NCBI RefSeq assembly: GCF_016862515.1
Contig: NZ_BONC01000053.1
Coordinates: forward strand, 1 to 55,009
Direction: 5' to 3'
Source of the DNA: Asanoa iriomotensis
GTDB lineage: Bacteria; Actinomycetota; Actinomycetes; Mycobacteriales; Micromonosporaceae
DNA length: 55,009 bases
This document shows, piece after piece, positions 50,772 through 55,009 of the stretch. The notes under the pieces are model-generated. The model saw nothing but the letters and a program-made list of their open reading frames with translations. It did not search any database and had not been told where the DNA came from. Position 1 is the stretch's first letter. Each line of letters starts with the position of its first letter. A program made the translations under genes and the position numbers.

Positions 50772-53350
50772 GGGGTTCCTTGGTCGGCTGAGGGACCCGG
50801 GACCTCGGGGGCGGAGGTGCCGGCATGCAGGTTGTTACGGAAACGCGCGAAGCGGGCCAACGAGGTCTCCACTGCGGCTGCCTGGTCGGCCGTCGCCAGG
50901 CCCTCCTCGGCGGCGCTCGGACCCTCGGTGCGCAGGCCGTCGGCCAGATGCGCCTGCGGGGATCGCTTCGGCAGTCGCGGACGGGTCTGGGCCTCCGGCC
51001 CGCTTTCCTCAAGGGCAGGGGCTTCCGGCACTACCCGTCCTTCCAGCACCGGACGGCCCGCCCTGGCGGACGGAGGCTCGTCCTTCGCGACCATGGCCGC
51101 AGACGTGCCGACCGGGAACATGCTGACCTGCGGCGTGCGCAGCACGCCATCACGCGGCTCGGGTGCGGCCTCTTCGCGCATAGGCGGCGCGGAAGCGACA
51201 GCGGGGTACCGCCCGGCTGGCTGCGCGTAGCCGGCAGCGCGCGCGGGCGTTGCCCGAATCTGCGGCGGGGACGCGACGGCCCCGTCGCGAAACTGCGGCG
51301 GCGACGCGCTGACTCCGGCCATTGCCGGCTGCCGAGCCGCGTCGGTGTCGACCGGCGCCGCTCCCGGGGCGAGGATCAACGCCTTCGGCACCAGCACGAT
51401 GGCCAGGGTGCCCCCGTACGCCGAGGAGCGCAGCGTGACCTGCACGTTCTCACGCCTGGCCAGCTCCGCGACCACATGGAGGCCGATTGTCGACCCGTCG
51501 CGTAGGGCCGTGATATCCGGTGTGGCACCGGTGACCAGCAGGTCGTTGCGCCGCCGCAACTCGTCGGGCTCCATGCCCAGGCCCCGGTCCTCCACCTCGA
51601 TCGCGACGCCGTTCTCGACGACGTTGCACGTCACCGTCACCTCCGAGCCCGGTGGGGAGAACTGCAGCGCGTTGTCGATGAGCTCGGCCAACAGGTGCAG
51701 GACATCGGTGATGGCCTGCGGCGCCAGCGCCACATCGGGCACAGTCCGCACAGCCACCCGTTCGTAGTCGCGGGACTCGCTCTGCGCGGCCTTGATGACC
51801 GACCGGATCGGCACGGCAGTCCGGAACTTCCGGCCCACCTGACCGCCGGACAGGATCAGCAGATTTTCCAGGAAGCGACGCGTCTGCGCGAGCTTGTGGT
51901 GTGCGTCGAACAGCTGCCCCAACATCTTGGCATCGCCGACCTGCCGCTGCATCTCGGTCACCACCATCAGTGCCGCCTGCAACGGCATCTGTGGCCGATG
52001 TGCGACTCCACGCAGCATGACCTGGGCAGCCTGCCGAAGCGTCGCCTGATCCGCGGCGGCCTTCACGGCCACCTGCAGCGCCTGCTGGATGACCTCCCCG
52101 ACCCGGCCGATCTCGTCCGCACCGTACTGCGGCACAGGCATCTCGACACTCAGGTCCACCTGTTCGCCTCGGCTGAGCCGAGTCATGATGGTCGGGAGCT
52201 GCTGGTTTACCACTTCGGCGGCGTCCTTCGCCAGCCGCTCCAGCCGGATCGACAGCGACCGGTCGACCAGGATCCGCGACTGTCGGACCGCCCAAGCCGC
52301 CGCCAGGAGGACCAGCAGCAGCGCGATCGCGCTCGCCAGGGACGCGATGAACAGCTGCTCGTTGCCCGTGCTCAGGGCCTGCGCCGACACCTCGTCGGCC
52401 TGCTGCACGGTCAGATCGGCCAAAGCGAGTGAGACCTCATGGGTCAGCGACTCCCACTCGCCGCGGTCGAGCGACACATTGCGCGGCACACCGTCGCGCC
52501 AGCTTCCGGCCGCGATCAGCGACTGCTCGACGCGGCCCAGCCGCTGCCACGGGTCGCTCTCGACGAGCGCGACGTAGCGCGCCCGCGCGCCGGGCTCCAA
52601 ATGGGGCTCGATGGTCTGAAGCAAGTTGTGGTAGGCGCCCACCAACTGGACAAACTCGAGGTAGTCCGCCTGCGAGAGGGTCCGGGACCCGAGCGCGCCA
52701 TTGATCAGGGAACCCGCCCGCGACATCGCCTCGCTGACCCGGAACACATCCGTCGCGGTCAGACCGCCCTGCGCCGCCGTAGCGTCCGGCACCACCCGCG
52801 CCTGCGTGTCGAAGAGGTCGGTCGCGGCCGCCAACAACTCGTCGTAGAAGGCGGCCACATCCGCAGGGCTGCCCGTCCGAGAGTCCACTGTGCTGCGCAC
52901 GGTCGGAAGCCGATCCAGATAACCGGTCAGCTTGGCCCACCGGGACGTGATCGACTCCGGGGCAAGACTCAGGGCGTTCTCGGCCGCGACACGCAGCGCG
53001 CCGAGCCGCTCCTCGGTCTGCTGACGCTGCTCCAGCAGGCCGTCCAGCCCGCGGCTCCGCTGCGTCAGATAGATGATGCTCAGCGCACGTTCCTGCTGGA
53101 CGGACGCCAGAGCCGGCACGGCCGGGATAGAGACCTGACGCACGCTGTTGGCCACCGCACGGTTGTAGAAACCGTTGAAGACCAGGTAGGCCGACGCGGC
53201 AAGACTGATCGCCAACGCTGCCGCGCTGGGAATCAGCACAAGCCTGATCACCCGCCGCTTGATCGACTCCCGGCGGTAGTCGGAAGTTCCGGCCCGCTCG
53301 CTGAGCTGCGCGTCAGCGTGTTTGCCACGGGCGGCACGCGAATACGCCAA
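50768..53350 (-). CDS. Conservon sensor histidine kinase (CvnA-type, nitrate-sensor-like)
   Basis: An ~860-residue membrane kinase. A transmembrane helix (~residues 37-62) leads into an extracytoplasmic NIT (nitrate/nitrite-sensing-like) helical domain (~65-320), a second helix (LFIASLASAIALLLVLLAAA, ~340-360), a HAMP-like linker, and an HATPase domain with LLAELIDNALQFSPP and EDRGLGMEPDEL. A DHp His is not clear, as in other conservon kinases. A long Pro/Ala-rich disordered tail (~610-860) ends the protein. The TTG at 53350 is the best start I can find; no ATG exists upstream of the first helix. Confidence 0.88.
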   Translation of the reverse strand: MAYSRAARGKHADAQLSERAGTSDYRRESIKRRVIRLVLIPSAAALAISLAASAYLVFNGFYNRAVANSVRQVSIPAVPALASVQQERALSIIYLTQRSRGLDGLLEQRQQTEERLGALRVAAENALSLAPESITSRWAKLTGYLDRLPTVRSTVDSRTGSPADVAAFYDELLAAATDLFDTQARVVPDATAAQGGLTATDVFRVSEAMSRAGSLINGALGSRTLSQADYLEFVQLVGAYHNLLQTIEPHLEPGARARYVALVESDPWQRLGRVEQSLIAAGSWRDGVPRNVSLDRGEWESLTHEVSLALADLTVQQADEVSAQALSTGNEQLFIASLASAIALLLVLLAAAWAVRQSRILVDRSLSIRLERLAKDAAEVVNQQLPTIMTRLSRGEQVDLSVEMPVPQYGADEIGRVGEVIQQALQVAVKAAADQATLRQAAQVMLRGVAHRPQMPLQAALMVVTEMQRQVGDAKMLGQLFDAHHKLAQTRRFLENLLILSGGQVGRKFRTAVPIRSVIKAAQSESRDYERVAVRTVPDVALAPQAITDVLHLLAELIDNALQFSPPGSEVTVTCNVVENGVAIEVEDRGLGMEPDELRRRNDLLVTGATPDITALRDGSTIGLHVVAELARRENVQVTLRSSAYGGTLAIVLVPKALILAPGAAPVDTDAARQPAMAGVSASPPQFRDGAVASPPQIRATPARAAGYAQPAGRYPAVASAPPMREEAAPEPRDGVLRTPQVSMFPVGTSAAMVAKDEPPSARAGRPVLEGRVVPEAPALEESGPEAQTRPRLPKRSPQAHLADGLRTEGPSAAEEGLATADQAAAVETSLARFARFRNNLHAGTSAPEVPGPSADQGTP

Positions 53351-53604
53351 CCTACTGTCCAATCGTTGGCAACCCCAGAAACCGGCGCGCGAGGACCCAG
53401 ACCTACGCCGATGCGTGGCCACCCTACCGTCGTCTGTGGTCGCGCACCACCCTAAGATCGACAATGGACGGAAGAGCTTTCGTTGCAGGGGCAACCCCCC
53501 CCACCGTCGCGCAGGTCTGGTGCCACTACGGGATAGGCAGCTGCTGCCGCGACGAGCCAGCTGAAGCCCGACGTACAACGTCCAAGGCGCCACGACCGCG
53601 CGTC

Positions 53605-53775
53605 ATGCCGCGGCTCGCGGTCGCCACCCAGGCGGATACATTCCGTTACTCGGTGATCACCAACAGCGTTCGTCTATGGCACGACGGTTCTTGCCAAGAG
53701 ACCCCGACGCTGATCCACGGGACGCGCGACGCCGTCCTGGTTGACGCCCTGACCACCAACGCGCAGGGCCAGTAG
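53605..53775 (+). pseudogene. Truncated MBL-fold metallo-hydrolase remnant
   Basis: The frame starts ATG-CCG-CGG and encodes 56 residues reading ADTFRYSVITNSVRLWHDG and then PTLIHGTRDAVLVDALTTNA. The last part is the standard N-terminal beta-strand pair of MBL-fold hydrolases ('hhhGxxDAhLVDA'). The stop occurs long before any HxHxDH motif, so only the N-terminus is left. Confidence 0.5.
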
Positions 53776-53898
53776 TTGCGACGGTGAAACTGACCCCTTA
53801 GCGACGCGATGTCGTCGGCCAGCACGTGCCCGGCTGATGCCATCACCGGCAACCCTGTACAGCCAAGCGGGAACCCCTTGCCGGCGCTGTCGCCTCCC

Positions 53899-53920
53899 AG
53901 GTCGCGCATAGGTCGCGCAT
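53899..53920. repeat. 11-bp tandem direct repeat
   Basis: AGGTCGCGCAT occurs twice in a row (53899-53909, 53910-53920), followed by AGG. It lies about 50 bp before the Shine-Dalgarno of the FG-GAP gene. Confidence 0.7.
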
Positions 53921-53983
53921 AGGCCCGGTCGCCACCGTGCACGTGCGGTGCCCGAACGAGGCCCGCGATGAGGAGAAGCGTGC

Positions 53984-55009
53984 ATGAAGCGAACCACCCG
54001 CGCCACGCGGATCGGGCTCTGGCTGGCGGCGGTGGCGGCCACCACCATGAGGTCAGTCGTGGTGCTGCGGTCACCGTCGCAGGCGGCCACTGTGCACCGC
54101 AAACGGATCGGCCAGAACAACTACGGCTACGTGCGCGGCAGGGCGAGGTTGGCAAGCGCGTTCGCCGTGCTTGCGCCGCTGACGATCCTCCCCGGGATCG
54201 TCATGGGCCCGACACCGGCCAATGCCGCCGCCAACCCGAACCCCTCCAGGATCACCGATGCGTCGTGGTGGCTCATGGAGCAGCTGCTGGCTCTTCAGCC
54301 TGGATCGCAGAACGGCGGCATCTACGCCAACAAGCCGGGCTACCACAACACCCGTAGCGCTAACGATCCTGAGAACTACTCCGTCAGGGACGCCGAAGAC
54401 CAGGGCGGACCGTCGGACAAGGCCGCCGCGTACGACTGGACCTTCCCGGAAGCACAGGGCTTCGTCGGCACCTTCGACGCCCACTCGACTGAGCCGACGC
54501 CACCCAGGACGCTCGCCGTCAACTACGGCAACATCGCCCGCTTCTCCAACCGCCTGCTGGCCTCTGCGAAGGACGCGAACGACCCGCGCCTCAATGGATG
54601 GCGGGAGTTCTTCGGCCAGGCGGACTCTGACGACTCCGTCGAAGGCTGGGACTTCCGTTACGGCCGTTCTGCCACGTCTGACAGCTCGCACCTTTGGCAC
54701 ATCCACCTGAGCGAGGACCGGGACAAGGTCACGAGCCTCGACAACAAAAAGGCTCTGTTGAGCGTGCTTCGCGGAGAGACCGTGGACCAGTGGCGGGAGT
54801 CCGGGTCGTCCTCGGGTGTGTCTGGTGATTTCAACGGTGACAACAAGGATGACGTCATGGCCCGTAGCGCGACCACGGGCGAGTTGTGGCTGTACCCGGG
54901 TACCGGGTCGTTCACCACTGACGCGATTCTGGGACAGCCCATCCGGGTGGGCACCGGGTGGAGCCAGTTCGATCTGATCTTCAGTGGTGACTTCAACCGC
55001 GACGGCAAG
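53984..55009 (+). CDS. Secreted FG-GAP/VCBS-repeat protein, 3' truncated by the window
   Basis: At least 342 residues; the frame stays open to the end. AGGAGAAG precedes the ATG. The N-terminus has two hydrophobic stretches, the second (LASAFAVLAPLTILPGIVMG) followed by an ANAAA cleavage-like site near residue 85. The middle domain has WWLMEQLLALQPGSQNGG and a conserved SSHLWHIHLSEDRDK with an HIH pair, possibly metal binding as in some peptidoglycan or D-Ala-D-Ala-type peptidases. The end holds FG-GAP repeats (GDFNGDNKDDVMARS, GDFNRDGK). A secreted hydrolase or lectin-like protein is likely. Confidence 0.8.
   Translation, partial: MKRTTRATRIGLWLAAVAATTMRSVVVLRSPSQAATVHRKRIGQNNYGYVRGRARLASAFAVLAPLTILPGIVMGPTPANAAANPNPSRITDASWWLMEQLLALQPGSQNGGIYANKPGYHNTRSANDPENYSVRDAEDQGGPSDKAAAYDWTFPEAQGFVGTFDAHSTEPTPPRTLAVNYGNIARFSNRLLASAKDANDPRLNGWREFFGQADSDDSVEGWDFRYGRSATSDSSHLWHIHLSEDRDKVTSLDNKKALLSVLRGETVDQWRESGSSSGVSGDFNGDNKDDVMARSATTGELWLYPGTGSFTTDAILGQPIRVGTGWSQFDLIFSGDFNRDGK

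Larger units (their letters stand above)
53351..53983. other. Intergenic region with gene remnants
   Basis: No intact gene is seen. The region holds a truncated MBL-fold frame (53605-53775) and an 11-bp direct tandem repeat (53899-53920). GAAACTGACCCCTTAGCGAC near 53784 looks like decayed mobile-element sequence, but this is only an impression. Confidence 0.5.

Overview
The window is high-GC DNA with the gene density of a mycelial actinobacterium. A family close to Micromonosporaceae is the best guess, made from gene content only: a conservon (sensor kinase, roadblock, DUF742, GTPase), F420-type LLM oxidoreductases, CBM2-tagged plant-cell-wall hydrolases, many GTG starts, ATGA-coupled operons and apparently leaderless genes. 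I see no rRNA, tRNA, CRISPR array, intact insertion sequence, phage or plasmid module.

Layout. 1-6.3 kb: a membrane TPR/FN3 protein, an OmpR-type two-component pair, a LolA-like exported protein and NAD kinase. 6.3-15.2 kb: secreted polysaccharide degradation, with a GH5 mannanase, an F420-type and a flavin-type LLM oxidoreductase, and a coupled GH9 cellulase-PL11 rhamnogalacturonan lyase operon behind a promoter carrying a CelR/CebR-type operator. 15.2-20.3 kb: a five-gene minus-strand run (lipid kinase, YihY, double PAP2, EEP hydrolase, APH-like kinase). 20.4-24.2 kb: a secreted blade-repeat protein, a stand-alone LanC-like cyclase, a non-coding block of tandem repeats, and a DUF1295 membrane protein. 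24.4-26.8 kb: an ArsR-SRPBCC regulator with a nested palindromic operator, two small minus-strand proteins, and an HTH/Clp-N pair behind a double palindrome. 26.8-28.7 kb: a degenerate duplicated spacer, then a leader-peptide/terminator attenuator in front of a PheRS-like protein. 28.9-32.7 kb: a translationally coupled redox-type signalling operon (REC-FAD oxidoreductase, cNMP-binding histidine kinase, HAD hydrolase). 32.8-44.7 kb: mixed metabolism and regulation (isochorismatase, GlxA-type AraC regulator, threonine synthase, Ser/Thr kinase, LysR, epimerase, hydrolase, DUF1501/DUF1800 pair, RclC-like membrane protein). 44.9-46.5 kb: HEAT and SUFU proteins around a decayed DUF3885-like fragment. 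46.9-49.4 kb: a two-gene indole prenyltransferase-tryptophanase operon. 49.4-53.4 kb: a conservon. 53.6-55.0 kb: a truncated MBL-fold remnant and a secreted FG-GAP protein running off the window.

The most promising undescribed element is the attenuator at 27.44-27.61 kb. A short leader ORF that seems to start at the transcription start carries two Arg-X-Arg motifs and a rare-codon cluster. It is followed by mutually exclusive hairpins and an intrinsic terminator just upstream of a monomeric, mitochondrial-type PheRS-like protein that I recall being named SrmL after a macrolide cluster. This looks like drug-induced ribosome-stalling control. All structures were found by eye and no search or folding program was run.
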